A DNA stretch of 64,000 bases from Cohaesibacter gelatinilyticus (GTDB taxonomy: Bacteria; Pseudomonadota; Alphaproteobacteria; Rhizobiales; Cohaesibacteraceae). Positions 18,233 to 26,580 of the stretch are shown here, in pieces. The stretch is taken from contig NZ_OBEL01000007.1 in NCBI RefSeq assembly GCF_900215605.1, positions 62,001 through 126,000 on the forward strand. The letters run 5' to 3'. The notes beneath the pieces were generated by a model. The model was given only the letters and a program-made list of their open reading frames with translations. It was not told the origin of the DNA and ran no database searches. The first letter of the stretch is position 1. Each line of letters starts with the position of its first letter. The position numbers were made by a program, and so were the translations under genes.

Positions 18233-19540
18233 TCAGGCCTCCCCGGCAAGATCGAAGGTCTCATCAGGGAAATATTTCTGCAGGCGAATATCCGCCGTGC
18301 GTGCATGGCCTTCCATGCCTTCCAGACGGGAGATGCGCGCAGTCGCCTCGGCTACCGGGCGCGATGCTTCTCTGGTCGCCTGTTGCCATGTGACAATCTT
18401 CATATATTTGTGCACGCTCAACCCGCCGGTATAGCTGGCAGCACCAGATGTCGGCAGCACGTGATTGGTCCCCGATGCCTTGTCACCAAAGGCAACGGTT
18501 GTTTCCTCACCCAGGAACAAAGAGCCATAGCAGCTCAGACGGTTCAGCCACCAATCCAGATCTTCAGCCTGAACGGTCAGATGTTCGGGGGCATATTCAT
18601 CCGAGGTCTGTGCCATTTCCTCACGATCGGAGCAGACGATAACCTCCGCATAATCGCGCCAGGCCGCTGTGGCATTGTCACGGTTCACTTCCGGCAGATC
18701 ATCGATAAGACCGGGCACCAGACGCATGACTTCTTCGGCCAGTGGCCGGTCATCCGTAACCAGCCAGACCGGAGAATTGTATCCATGCTCGGCCTGCCCC
18801 ACCAGATCGGCGGCAACAATCATCGGATCAGCGGTTTTGTCTGCCAGAACCAGACTATCGGTCGGACCCGCAATCATGTCGATACCCACACGCCCGAACA
18901 GCATGCGCTTGGCCTCGGCCACGAACTGGTTGCCCGGACCAACCAGAATATTGGCCTTTGGCAATCCGAACAATCCATAGGTCATGGCTGCAACGCCCTG
19001 AACCCCGCCCATGGCCAGAATCTTGTCTGCACCGCAAATATGAGCCGCATAAATGATGGCCGGAGCAATGCCGACGCCGGGGCGTGGCGGTGAACAGGCA
19101 ATGATATTCTTGCAGCCTGCCACCTTCGCCGTTGTAACGGTCATGATCGCACTTGCAATATGGCTATATCGTCCACCGGGCACGTAACATCCAGCAGCAT
19201 CCACCGGTATCGCCTTTTGTCCGGCAACAAATCCGGGAATGACCTCGACCTCGAAATCCTTCACAGTGCCCAGCTGTGCCTCGGCAAATCGCTTCACATT
19301 GGCGTGGCTGAACTTGATGTCCCGTTTGAGCTTCTCCGGCACCTTCGCACTGGCCGCCTCAATCGTCTCGGCCGAAAGGATGATTTCTCCCTCATACTTG
19401 TCGAACTTGTGGGCGTAATCCAGAGCTACCTTGTCGCCACCGGCCTCAATTTCGTCGAGAATGGTCCTGACGATCTTCTTGGTCTCCGAGGCATCACTCT
19501 TGGCTGTAAGGGGGGCTTTTTTGAGATATTCTCTCGACAT
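18233..19540 (-). CDS. hpsN: Histidinol-dehydrogenase homologue, sulfopropanediol 3-dehydrogenase HpsN
   Basis: 435 residues of the HisD family (PGGRYSHIASAIMTVTTAKVAG, ILVGPGNQFVAEAKR, IDMIAGPTDSLVLAD, YAPEHLTVQ, SGTNHVLPTSG). It is not in a histidine operon and sits with suyAB and a TRAP transporter, the hallmark of HpsN, which oxidises (R)-DHPS in two NAD+ steps to (R)-sulfolactate using a zinc site. The start at 19540 (MSREYLKKAPLTA) is chosen over an upstream hydrophobic extension that would overlap hpsM. Confidence 0.87.
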   Translation of the reverse strand: MSREYLKKAPLTAKSDASETKKIVRTILDEIEAGGDKVALDYAHKFDKYEGEIILSAETIEAASAKVPEKLKRDIKFSHANVKRFAEAQLGTVKDFEVEVIPGFVAGQKAIPVDAAGCYVPGGRYSHIASAIMTVTTAKVAGCKNIIACSPPRPGVGIAPAIIYAAHICGADKILAMGGVQGVAAMTYGLFGLPKANILVGPGNQFVAEAKRMLFGRVGIDMIAGPTDSLVLADKTADPMIVAADLVGQAEHGYNSPVWLVTDDRPLAEEVMRLVPGLIDDLPEVNRDNATAAWRDYAEVIVCSDREEMAQTSDEYAPEHLTVQAEDLDWWLNRLSCYGSLFLGEETTVAFGDKASGTNHVLPTSGAASYTGGLSVHKYMKIVTWQQATREASRPVAEATARISRLEGMEGHARTADIRLQKYFPDETFDLAGEA

Positions 19541-19550
19541 GATTACATTC

Positions 19551-20879
19551 CTATTTGTAGATGTCTGGAAGAAGAATGGTAGAAATCGTCGGCACATAGG
19601 CGATGAACAGCGTGACGATCAGCATGAAGATGACAAAGGGAATTGCCCGGTAGGCGATCTTGAGGATCGACTCGCCGGTTATTCCGGCTACCACGAACAG
19701 ATTCAGACCCAGCGGTGGTGTGATGAAACCCACACCCAGAGCGGTGATCATCATGATGCAGAACTGGATCTCGTTCATGCCGATATTGTCGGCCAACGGC
19801 TTCAGAATTGGGGCCAGGATCACGATATTCGGAGTGGTTTCCATCACGCAGCCAGCCGCGATCAGAATGCCAACGATCATCATGATCAGGATCAGCGGGT
19901 CATCGCTGACAGACGTGGCCGCTGCGACAAAGCCTTGCGGCACACCGATGATAGCCAGCGCTTCAGCCAGAGGGGCAGAGAAGGCGATGATGGGCAGGAT
20001 CACCCCATTCACCTTGGCCGAGCTCACCAGCATTGCCGGAAAGTCGCTCAAGCTTAGGGTTTTCAGAAGGAACCCCATGATGATGGTGACCACCACAGCC
20101 GTGGCACCCGCCTCGGTCGGCGTCAATTTGCCAGAGAAGATGCCGTAGAAGATGATCCCCGGCACAAGGAACGCATACCAACCGGATTTCAGAGTACTGC
20201 CCAGCCGCGAGAAATACTCGCCCATGCTGATATTTCCGCCGCTCTCCCAATTATATAGGCGGTTCATGATGATGTTTGTCGCAAGGATTGAGAGCAGAAT
20301 TGCGACACCTGGTATGAGGGCGGCCAGAAACAAGGTGGATGCCGAAATGCCCAGAACAAGACCGATGATGATATAGGCAATCGAAGGCGGGATCAGGATA
20401 CCGGTACAGGCACCCGCAGCAACAAGTGCGCAGGCATAGGGACGCGGATAGCCCGATTCCACCAACCGGTCGATGGTCATGCGGCCAACCGCGGCGGCCC
20501 CTGCGGCGTCCGAGCCTGAAATTGCAGCAAACATACCGCAAACCAGAACCGTTGCCGAGCCGAAGCCACCCTTGGTGAACTTGGTCAGGGCCTCAGCAAC
20601 ATCGAGGAATTTTCGACTGAGACCGGTGCGCACAAGCGCATCCCCGGTCAGGATGAAAAGCGGCACGGCGGTCAGCGCAAAGAAGTCGATCCCCGAAAAC
20701 AGCTTCTCTCCCACCAAACCAAGAGGCAGCGCTTCCGACCAGACAAGCATCATGATCGCGGAGGCACCAATGGCGGCCCAGACCGGAACGGCCAATGCGA
20801 TAAGAACGATAAACAGAATAACGGGGCCATAAAAATCCCAACCAAGGACCACGGCTTGCTCAAGTTGATTCCAAAGCAT
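19551..20879 (-). CDS. hpsM: TRAP transporter large permease, DHPS uptake
   Basis: 442 residues of the DctM family with 12-13 helices (MFAAISGSDAAGAAAVGRMTIDRL, CTGILIPPSIAYIIIG, LGVGFITPPLGLNLFVVAGI). Ten bases upstream of hpsN in the same operon. The substrate (DHPS, possibly also sulfolactate) is inferred from the operon. Confidence 0.87.
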   Translation of the reverse strand: MLWNQLEQAVVLGWDFYGPVILFIVLIALAVPVWAAIGASAIMMLVWSEALPLGLVGEKLFSGIDFFALTAVPLFILTGDALVRTGLSRKFLDVAEALTKFTKGGFGSATVLVCGMFAAISGSDAAGAAAVGRMTIDRLVESGYPRPYACALVAAGACTGILIPPSIAYIIIGLVLGISASTLFLAALIPGVAILLSILATNIIMNRLYNWESGGNISMGEYFSRLGSTLKSGWYAFLVPGIIFYGIFSGKLTPTEAGATAVVVTIIMGFLLKTLSLSDFPAMLVSSAKVNGVILPIIAFSAPLAEALAIIGVPQGFVAAATSVSDDPLILIMMIVGILIAAGCVMETTPNIVILAPILKPLADNIGMNEIQFCIMMITALGVGFITPPLGLNLFVVAGITGESILKIAYRAIPFVIFMLIVTLFIAYVPTISTILLPDIYK

Positions 20880-20891
20880 TGCGTCTACTCC

Positions 20892-21407
20892 TTAATCGAA
20901 TAGTTTGTCGCCTTCGTAGACAGGACGACCCGCACGAAGGTCCGCTATGTCGCGGAGGATGGATTGAAAGAGACGCAGCAACACAAGGGCAAAGCCGAAG
21001 GGCACGGCCATCAGAAACCAGACGCGACTGATACGCAGTCCGTCAGTCACGGAGCCGAATTTTGCGGAAACCAGAACGGTTTCAAACGAATAGTAAAGCG
21101 CGACAATCGACACTGCGACCATCACCAGATCGCCAAACAGATAAATCAGGGCCTTAAGGCGAGGGCTGACATAATGCATGATGACATCGATGCGGATGTG
21201 ACCCCGCTCGCGCACCGCCGCTGCCGCCCCGATCCAAACCAGATAGATAAACGCGTACCGAACAATCTCCTCTCCCCAGATGGAGGAGTAGGACAGCAAC
21301 TCACGCCGAAGAACTTCGATGAACATGGTGATTACGAGCACCGTGTAGAACACGAGCAACAACCAACGTTCAGCATTCCGGTTGAGTTCTTCAAGAACCC
21401 TTTGCAT
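20892..21407 (-). CDS. hpsL: TRAP transporter small permease, DHPS uptake
   Basis: 171 residues with four helices and DctQ features (WGEEIVRYAFIYLVWIGAAAAVRERGHIRIDVI). Sits between the binding-protein and large-permease genes. A strong hairpin separates it from the upstream binding-protein gene, which may raise binding-protein expression relative to the permeases. Confidence 0.87.
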   Translation of the reverse strand: MQRVLEELNRNAERWLLLVFYTVLVITMFIEVLRRELLSYSSIWGEEIVRYAFIYLVWIGAAAAVRERGHIRIDVIMHYVSPRLKALIYLFGDLVMVAVSIVALYYSFETVLVSAKFGSVTDGLRISRVWFLMAVPFGFALVLLRLFQSILRDIADLRAGRPVYEGDKLFD

Positions 21408-21477
21408 ACAAACCTCCCCTGTACCGGCGATGCAAAGGCATGCGGCAGTCGAGTTTCCATAGTTTGATCAGATGCTT

Positions 21478-21504
21478 GGGGCGTCGGCTGAAATGCGACG
21501 CCCC
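21478..21504 (-). promoter_or_regulatory. Intra-operon hairpin between hpsK and hpsL
   Basis: GGGGCGTCG and CGACGCCCC form a perfect 9-bp GC-rich stem with a 9-base loop. It lies just past the hpsK stop. Such hairpins after solute-binding-protein genes protect the upstream mRNA or partly terminate, giving excess binding protein. No T-run is seen. Confidence 0.6.
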
Positions 21505-21521
21505 TTTATCAACCGTGCGTA

Positions 21522-22667
21522 TCAAGCATCGTGGACGTAGTAACGTCCCATTGTGCCTGCGGCTTCTTCCAGTTTGGCAAATACATCCATGGAGCCAGCA
21601 AGTTCTTTCTTGAACTCATCCCACTCGGAGCGCTGATAGCCACCTGCGGCCTGCCATTCGCTGAGTTGATCATCGCTGAGGCTGTGGAACTCCACGCCGG
21701 CCTTAGCCAATTCCGACATCGCATAGGAACGCGCAGACGGTACTTTTGCAAGATTCTGTGCCGTGGTCATCTCGCCAGCCCATTCGATTCCGGCCTGAAC
21801 ATCCTCAGGCAAGCTGTTGAACCATTCCAGATTCATCGAGAAGACCTGACTGTCCGGTACAGCCTGGGTAAAGGTCACGTGGCTCAGGATATCCTTGAAG
21901 CCAAACACATATAATGCACCCACGGAAGGATCGAGAGCATCGGCAACCCCTTGCTTGATTGCCGACGGTGTTTCACCCCAGGCAACAGGTGTCGGGTTCG
22001 CACCAACCATGCGATAATATTGCTGCAGCATCTTGGAACCGGGAACGCGGAATTTGACGCCATCCAGATCACCAGGTGTGATGACCTTCTTGCCACCTTT
22101 GCGCACAGCAACAACCCGGGGGTCAATGACCACATAAAACAGCGCCTTGAATCCTGAGGCTTCAATTTTTGGATGGACTTCCGACTTCCATGCATCCGAT
22201 GAGACCAGATTGGTGAAACGCTGATTGGAGCCACAGAAATATGGCATGTTGATCAGATCAACCGCGCTTGCAAATGGTGCAAAGTTGGACAGGGAGTGCT
22301 GGGCACACTGGATTGTGCCGGTCTGAACAGCGGTAGCCAGAGCACCACCTGCTCCCAATTGACCACCAGGAGCCAGTTTCACATAGACCTTGCCGTTGGT
22401 TGCGTTTTGAATATTCTCTTTCAGATCCAGCTGCATGATTGGATAGCTGCGGGATGCGCCCAATACATAAGCTGTCGCCAAAGTCATGACATGATCTGCA
22501 GCCTTTTCGCGGCTTTTCTCTTCTTTGGCAGTTTGTGCGGCCGCCTCTTCCGACCATAATGTTCCTGCAGCACCGGCAACCAGCGCCGCTGTAAAGGCCC
22601 CGCTTCCTGTCAATTTCAGAAAGTTGCGGCGTGTTGCCGAAATCACTTCCAGTTTGTCACGATCCAT
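21522..22667 (-). CDS. hpsK: TRAP substrate-binding protein with twin-arginine signal, DHPS uptake
   Basis: 381 residues from the ATG at 22667, chosen because GGGAGG precedes it at good spacing; an upstream ATG would add ten residues. The N-terminus has a Tat motif (TRRNFLKLTG) before a hydrophobic stretch, so it is probably exported folded. The rest is DctP-like (LKENIQNATNGKVYVKLAPGGQLGAGG, KFRVPGSKMLQQYYRMVGANP, AWGETPSAIKQGVADALDPS). Presumed to capture DHPS in the periplasm. Confidence 0.85.
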   Translation of the reverse strand: MDRDKLEVISATRRNFLKLTGSGAFTAALVAGAAGTLWSEEAAAQTAKEEKSREKAADHVMTLATAYVLGASRSYPIMQLDLKENIQNATNGKVYVKLAPGGQLGAGGALATAVQTGTIQCAQHSLSNFAPFASAVDLINMPYFCGSNQRFTNLVSSDAWKSEVHPKIEASGFKALFYVVIDPRVVAVRKGGKKVITPGDLDGVKFRVPGSKMLQQYYRMVGANPTPVAWGETPSAIKQGVADALDPSVGALYVFGFKDILSHVTFTQAVPDSQVFSMNLEWFNSLPEDVQAGIEWAGEMTTAQNLAKVPSARSYAMSELAKAGVEFHSLSDDQLSEWQAAGGYQRSEWDEFKKELAGSMDVFAKLEEAAGTMGRYYVHDA

Positions 22668-22689
22668 TTTTTCCTCCCTATGGGTCATG

Positions 22690-22872
22690 TCAGTCATTTC
22701 TATTCTTCGAATGTGCCTCCTGCTTCAACATCACGACCACAAAGGCCAGCGATGCGCCAACAAGGACAAGCATCTCTCCCGTTTCACTCAGGAATTGTGC
22801 ATTCCCGAATGCGCCTGCCAGAACGTTGGCTATAAAAACCAGAAACAGCGCAATGGATGCAGAAATAAACAT
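22690..22872 (-). CDS. Small two-helix membrane protein, first gene of the sulfonate operon
   Basis: 60 residues with two hydrophobic segments (SASIALFLVFIANVLAGA and MLVLVGASLAFVVVML) and a charged tail. A purine-rich AGGAAAGGA site precedes the ATG. It is the first frame after the LacI-controlled promoter and 22 bases before hpsK. No known hps component matches; a transporter accessory role is only a suggestion. Confidence 0.68.
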   Translation of the reverse strand: MFISASIALFLVFIANVLAGAFGNAQFLSETGEMLVLVGASLAFVVVMLKQEAHSKNRND

Positions 22873-22905
22873 CGAAGATCCTTTCCTGAAGTCTATTTGC
22901 GCAAT

Positions 22906-22957
22906 TGTAAGCGCTTACATTTTGCAGCACTGTAAGCGCTTACAATTTGCAATGCAA
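22906..22957 (-). promoter_or_regulatory. hps operon promoter with twin LacI-type operators
   Basis: Two identical 14-bp palindromes TGTAAGCGCTTACA lie at 22906-22919 and 22931-22944, centres 25 bp apart. On the minus strand a TTGCAT -35 (22952-22957) and TACAGT -10 (22929-22934) are separated by exactly 17 bp, so the upstream operator overlaps the promoter core. The core is the classic GCGC-centred LacI/GalR-family site. The divergent regulator gene starts about 115 bp away. Confidence 0.82.
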
Positions 22958-23058
22958 GTTTTTTTTGTTATAGCGTTTTTGAAAACATCGAGTCATCCTT
23001 GGGAGTTGAGCCCATAATCAGATTCCCCCGCGTCAGGCCATGTGATAAGTAATTATAA

Positions 23059-24120
23059 ATGAAAAAGGCACCAATCTCTTCGTCGAACGGTCATGAAACC
23101 GCAGCTTCGCCCACTTTGGAAGATGTGGCAAGGACTGCCGGTGTCTCGACAGCAACCGTTTCACGATGCCTGAACAATCCCTCGGTCGTTTCAGACAAAA
23201 CCAGAAAGCGCGTGCTTGATGCAGTCAAGTCATTGGGATATGCACCCAATTTCGGAGCTCAAGCCCTCGCTGCAAAGCGCACCAGAACATTTGGCGCAAT
23301 CGTTCCCACAATGGAAAATGCGATTTTTGCGCGTGGCCTTCAAGCATTTCAGGAAGAACTGCAACGCTGCGGGATCACCTTGCTCGTCTCCAGCTCCTCC
23401 TATAGCCCCGAACTGGAAGAAGAGCAGATACGCGGCCTTGTTGCGCGTGGCGCTGATGCTCTGCTTCTCATTGGCTTCGACCGGTCACCGCAAATATATG
23501 AATTTCTGGAAAAGCAGCAGGTTCCCTATGTCATTGCCTGGGTTTATGACCCGGATCAACCGATGCTTTCAATCGGGTTTGACAACCGCAGGGCCATGCA
23601 ATCCCTCGTCACTCAGGTTCTGGAACTGGGGCATCGATCCGTGGCACTCATCACCGCAGAGCGCAATGGCAATGATCGCGCGCAACAGAGATATGAAGGT
23701 CTGTTGAATGCCATGAAAGCGCATGGATTGGATCCAAAGACACTTCATGTTATCGAGACGACCTATTCCATTACAAATGGTGCAGAGGCTCTGAAAACCC
23801 TGATGCAATCCGATCAAAAGCCAACGGCTGTCATTTGCGGCAACGATGTGCTGGCTGCAGGTGCCATGGTTCAAGCCCGTAAGATGGGCCTTAAAGTCCC
23901 TGATGACTTATCAATCACCGGGTTTGATGACATAGAAATAGCAGAAATCGTCACTCCTACGCTCACAACGGTCCATGTTCCCCATCGAAAAATGGGCAAA
24001 GGAGCAGCACAGATGCTGGTCGCTCTGAGAAATGGCCAAAATCCGGACCAAAGTATCGAATTGGAAGCCGTAACAATCTTGAGGGAGTCGCTTGGCCCGG
24101 TTCCCAAATCCGAAACGTAA
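23059..24120 (+). CDS. LacI/GalR family regulator of the sulfonate operon
   Basis: 353 residues. The HTH begins at about residue 19 (TLEDVARTAGVSTATVSRCLNNPSVVSDKTRKRVLDAVKSLGY) with the hinge NFGAQALAAKRT, followed by a periplasmic-binding-protein-like ligand domain (GAIVPTMENAIFARGLQAF...ICGNDVLAAGAM...ITGFDDIEIAE). It is divergent from the DHPS operon, whose promoter carries two matching operators, so it is very likely the operon's repressor, responding to DHPS or an intermediate. Confidence 0.9.
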   Translation: MKKAPISSSNGHETAASPTLEDVARTAGVSTATVSRCLNNPSVVSDKTRKRVLDAVKSLGYAPNFGAQALAAKRTRTFGAIVPTMENAIFARGLQAFQEELQRCGITLLVSSSSYSPELEEEQIRGLVARGADALLLIGFDRSPQIYEFLEKQQVPYVIAWVYDPDQPMLSIGFDNRRAMQSLVTQVLELGHRSVALITAERNGNDRAQQRYEGLLNAMKAHGLDPKTLHVIETTYSITNGAEALKTLMQSDQKPTAVICGNDVLAAGAMVQARKMGLKVPDDLSITGFDDIEIAEIVTPTLTTVHVPHRKMGKGAAQMLVALRNGQNPDQSIELEAVTILRESLGPVPKSET

Positions 24121-24149
24121 GCCGGATGGCAAATACGACATCATGAACC

Positions 24150-24695
24150 TCAAGCGCGTTTGAGAATCCAATCCAGACCGGACAGATAATCTTTCATGGT
24201 CAGCGGATTATCCTTACCGCAAGAAGCCGACAGAACCCAACCGTGAGTATAATCGACAAGCAGAAAGACCAGCACATCATCCTGCTCCCCCAAAGCTTGC
24301 GCCTCGGCTCGCAGCATCTGGGTGATGGTGTGCATTTCCTCGCACATCAGCGAAGTATCTTCCAGGACCGCTCGCAGCAAATTGGCGTTGATCACCGCCC
24401 GCGCACAATAGGCCTGCAGAATGATCCGTACGCGGTCAGTTGGCTCGCTCGCTTCTGTTCTAACAAGTGTATTCGCAAAAGCCATATCCACCAGGCCAGC
24501 CAGTAACTCTTTCCGACTGCCCGCATGATATTTGACCGCCATGGCGGTGACGCCCAAACGCTCGGCCAATAGCCGAAAGGAAATGGCCTCGATGCCATAT
24601 TCCTGCACCAGCGGCAATGCCGTATGAAGAATGCCTTGCTTGGTCAGGCTTTGCGCCGCTTTGGACGGACGACCGGGAATGATAGATCGGCTCAT
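24150..24695 (-). CDS. TetR family regulator
   Basis: 181 residues. The N-terminal TetR HTH is LVQEYGIEAISFRLLAERLGVTAMAVKYHAGSRKELL; the C-terminal ligand domain is TetR_C-like (ARAVINANLLRAVLEDTSLMCEEMHTITQML). It starts 2 bases after the reductase gene upstream, forming a two-gene operon, so it probably controls that operon. Ligand unknown. Confidence 0.87.
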   Translation of the reverse strand: MSRSIIPGRPSKAAQSLTKQGILHTALPLVQEYGIEAISFRLLAERLGVTAMAVKYHAGSRKELLAGLVDMAFANTLVRTEASEPTDRVRIILQAYCARAVINANLLRAVLEDTSLMCEEMHTITQMLRAEAQALGEQDDVLVFLLVDYTHGWVLSASCGKDNPLTMKDYLSGLDWILKRA

Positions 24696-24697
24696 GA

Positions 24698-25243
24698 TTA
24701 TCCGGGCTCTTCGGGAAGACGATAAGTCAGGGTGACGAGACCGGAAGAAAACGGCTCGACTTTCTCAAGGCTCAGATCGATATCTCTATCCAGCTCACCG
24801 AACATGCGAATGCCATCACCAATCAGGATCGGAACAATCGTAATCTTCATGCTCTTGACGAAATCGAGCGTCAAGAACGAGCGGATGATGGCCCCGCCAT
24901 CCACATAAACCCGTCCATGGCCAAGCTCGGTCAATCTTGCTATCAGCTCAATCGGGCTTTCCGAAGAAATCTCAACCTTGTCTTTCAAATGCTCGGGAAT
25001 GTCCGCATCATTCATGGATTGGCTCAGCACAATCACCGGCTTGGTATAGGGCCAGCCAGCAAAACCAAGAATTGTACGAAACGAGCCCGACCCCATCACG
25101 ATCACATCGACACTCTCCAAAAATGCCTCAAACCCGTGATTTTCCCCCTCTGTTGGCTGCTTGTTCAACCAATCAAGTGTGTGATCTGACCTCGCCACAA
25201 AGCCATCCAGAGACATGGCCATCATGATATGTCCGCTTGTCAT
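24698..25243 (-). CDS. Dihydrofolate-reductase-like (RibD C-terminal domain) protein
   Basis: 181 residues. Starts GHIMMAMSLDGFVARSD and includes DVIVMGSGSFRTIL and GRVYVDGGAIIRSFL, the pattern of the RibD_C/DHFR-like family. These NADPH-binding proteins often lack DHFR activity. First gene of an operon with a TetR regulator, a frequent pairing. Biological substrate unknown. Confidence 0.85.
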   Translation of the reverse strand: MTSGHIMMAMSLDGFVARSDHTLDWLNKQPTEGENHGFEAFLESVDVIVMGSGSFRTILGFAGWPYTKPVIVLSQSMNDADIPEHLKDKVEISSESPIELIARLTELGHGRVYVDGGAIIRSFLTLDFVKSMKITIVPILIGDGIRMFGELDRDIDLSLEKVEPFSSGLVTLTYRLPEEPG

Positions 25244-25320
25244 ACCGAACTCCGTATGGCGCGTTTGCTAGAAAGGTTCAGCATTTTTCTAACAAGAACA
25301 CGCATCAGAAAAGGATAGAT

Positions 25321-25335
25321 TTATACAGTGTATAA
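25321..25335. promoter_or_regulatory. Possible TetR operator upstream of the reductase gene
   Basis: TTATACAGTGTATAA is a perfect palindrome (6-bp arms, 3-base centre) about 78 bp before the reductase start. The size and position suit an operator for the TetR protein encoded in the same operon. Inference. Confidence 0.45.
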
Positions 25336-25434
25336 TAAAATCAAAGATCATTGACAAGACCAAAGAAAATCAGGACTGGCATGCAATTCCATCCCCAGAA
25401 GCTGGTTGACATATTATAGCCACAGATCCAAAGT

Positions 25435-25451
25435 ACTTTGCGTTACAAAGT
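25435..25451. promoter_or_regulatory. Operator copy 1 (ACTTTG...CAAAGT) for the winged-helix regulator
   Basis: ACTTTGCGTTACAAAGT is an inverted repeat (ACTTTG/CAAAGT). Its reverse complement matches the site at 26564-26580 in 16 of 17 bases. It lies about 80 bp before the first gene of this cluster, downstream of a TTGACA at 25406-25411 that may be the -35 box. Confidence 0.55.
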
Positions 25452-25457
25452 GTTTTG

Positions 25458-25512
25458 ACGCGTTCCTGAAAAATTACAGACTTTTCGGACAAGAACTCGT
25501 TTCAAAACAAAA
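25458..25512 (+). repeat. Element A copy 2
   Basis: Begins GCGTTCCTGAAAA, carries the ACTTTTCGGACAAGAACTCG half, then TTTCAAAAC. Plus orientation. It occupies the leader between the putative operator and the start of the following membrane-protein gene. Confidence 0.8.
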
Positions 25513-25533
25513 TCATTTGAATGAGTGATTGTA

Positions 25534-26148
25534 ATGCATGATTTGAACCAGGCCCTGGCAGACATTGCCGACATACGCAGCCAGATGGCCGCTGGCACAA
25601 TATTTCAGGGATTTGGGCCAGCCGTCATCGCCATTTCGGGCTTTCTGGCGCTTGGTACCTTATCAGGGCAATTGCTCTGGCCCGAATTATTGGCATCATC
25701 AGAGCAGACCATGCTGTTCCTTTGGGTGACGGTGGCCATTCTGTCCTTCCTGATGATTGCCTATGAAACCCGCGCCCGATCTCGGCGCATACATGGCGGC
25801 CTAGCGGATGAGATGGTGCAGAATATGCTATTGCAATTCATGCCTATCGGCTTTGCCGGAACCGCCATTGGCGCAGTCATTCTGCTTTTCACACCATCCG
25901 ATCTCTGGCTGTTGCCTGGCCTGTGGCAAATACTGGTCGCCCTTGGGCTGTTTGCCTCACAAAAGGCTCTGCCACAGCAAATCATGTTTGCCGCAGCCTG
26001 GTATTTCCTCGCTGGCGTCGTTGTGCTGATCATCGGAGCCAAAAGCGGCGCCGCAGATTCCCTGATGATGGGTATTCCCTTCATCATCGGCCAGTTTCTG
26101 CTTGCAGGGCTTCTTCATTTTGCTCAAGGAACCATCGAGAATGACTGA
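25534..26148 (+). CDS. Membrane protein, uncharacterised
   Basis: 204 residues from the ATG at 25534; a GTG three codons earlier is possible and neither has a clear ribosome binding site. It has an N-terminal amphipathic stretch (ALADIADIRSQMAAGTIFQGFGP) and about six membrane helices. Family not recognised. Its stop overlaps the next gene's start by 8 bases, so it and the regulator are co-translated. Confidence 0.75.
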   Translation: MHDLNQALADIADIRSQMAAGTIFQGFGPAVIAISGFLALGTLSGQLLWPELLASSEQTMLFLWVTVAILSFLMIAYETRARSRRIHGGLADEMVQNMLLQFMPIGFAGTAIGAVILLFTPSDLWLLPGLWQILVALGLFASQKALPQQIMFAAAWYFLAGVVVLIIGAKSGAADSLMMGIPFIIGQFLLAGLLHFAQGTIEND

Positions 26149-26533
26149 TCAACCAGACGGACCTTATGCCTTTGATGGATTGGACAGGGTCCTGCATGAA
26201 AAGGCGCGCCTTGGCTTGCTCACCTCTCTGGTCGCCCACCCCAAGGGACTGGCCTTTGGTGATCTGAAGAAACTATGCGGCCTGACCGATGGTAATCTGT
26301 CTCGCCATCTCAAGGTGCTGAGCGAAGCCGATATCGTCAAGATCGAAAAGACCTTCGTCAAGAACCGTCCTCACACCACCTGCCGCTTGACCAACGAGGG
26401 CCGACAGCGCTTTCTGGATTATCTGGCGGTGCTGGAACAGGTCGTCAAAAACGCCACCGAATTGATGGAAACAAACCCATCTGACGACATGCCCCAATCT
26501 CCTTCTCCCACCCCTGTGCCAAAGCCTGTCTAG
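26141..26533 (+). CDS. Winged-helix transcriptional regulator
   Basis: 130 residues. A winged helix at about residues 15-90 (LGLLTSLVAHPKGLAFGDLKKLCGLTDGNLSRHLKVLSEADIVKIEK) resembles the MarR/ArsR-like group that pairs with small membrane proteins. The C-terminal tail is proline-rich (SPSPTPVPKPV). Near-identical palindromes before the first gene and at the uppS start suggest that it autoregulates the cluster. Confidence 0.82.
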   Translation: MTDQPDGPYAFDGLDRVLHEKARLGLLTSLVAHPKGLAFGDLKKLCGLTDGNLSRHLKVLSEADIVKIEKTFVKNRPHTTCRLTNEGRQRFLDYLAVLEQVVKNATELMETNPSDDMPQSPSPTPVPKPV

Positions 26534-26552
26534 AACAGGCTTTCTCCCTTTT
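26521..26552 (+). terminator. Intrinsic terminator inside the cluster
   Basis: A 9-bp perfect stem AAAGCCTGT/ACAGGCTTT with a 5-base loop is followed by CTCCC and a run of T. The regulator's TAG stop lies in the loop. It separates the regulator from the prenyltransferase gene and may act as a partial terminator. Confidence 0.75.
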
Positions 26553-26563
26553 TTTACAAGGAT

Positions 26564-26580
26564 ACTTTGTAATGCAAAGT
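26564..26580. promoter_or_regulatory. Operator copy 2 overlapping the uppS start codon
   Basis: ACTTTGTAATGCAAAGT, an inverted repeat whose reverse complement matches the site at 25435-25451 with one difference. It contains the ATG (26572) of the prenyltransferase gene, so a bound regulator would block transcription entry or initiation there. Confidence 0.55.

Noticed and set aside
18233-19540. Histidinol dehydrogenase of histidine biosynthesis
   Set aside because: No other his genes nearby, while TRAP, suyAB and both DHPS 2-dehydrogenase candidates surround it, so HpsN is the better call.
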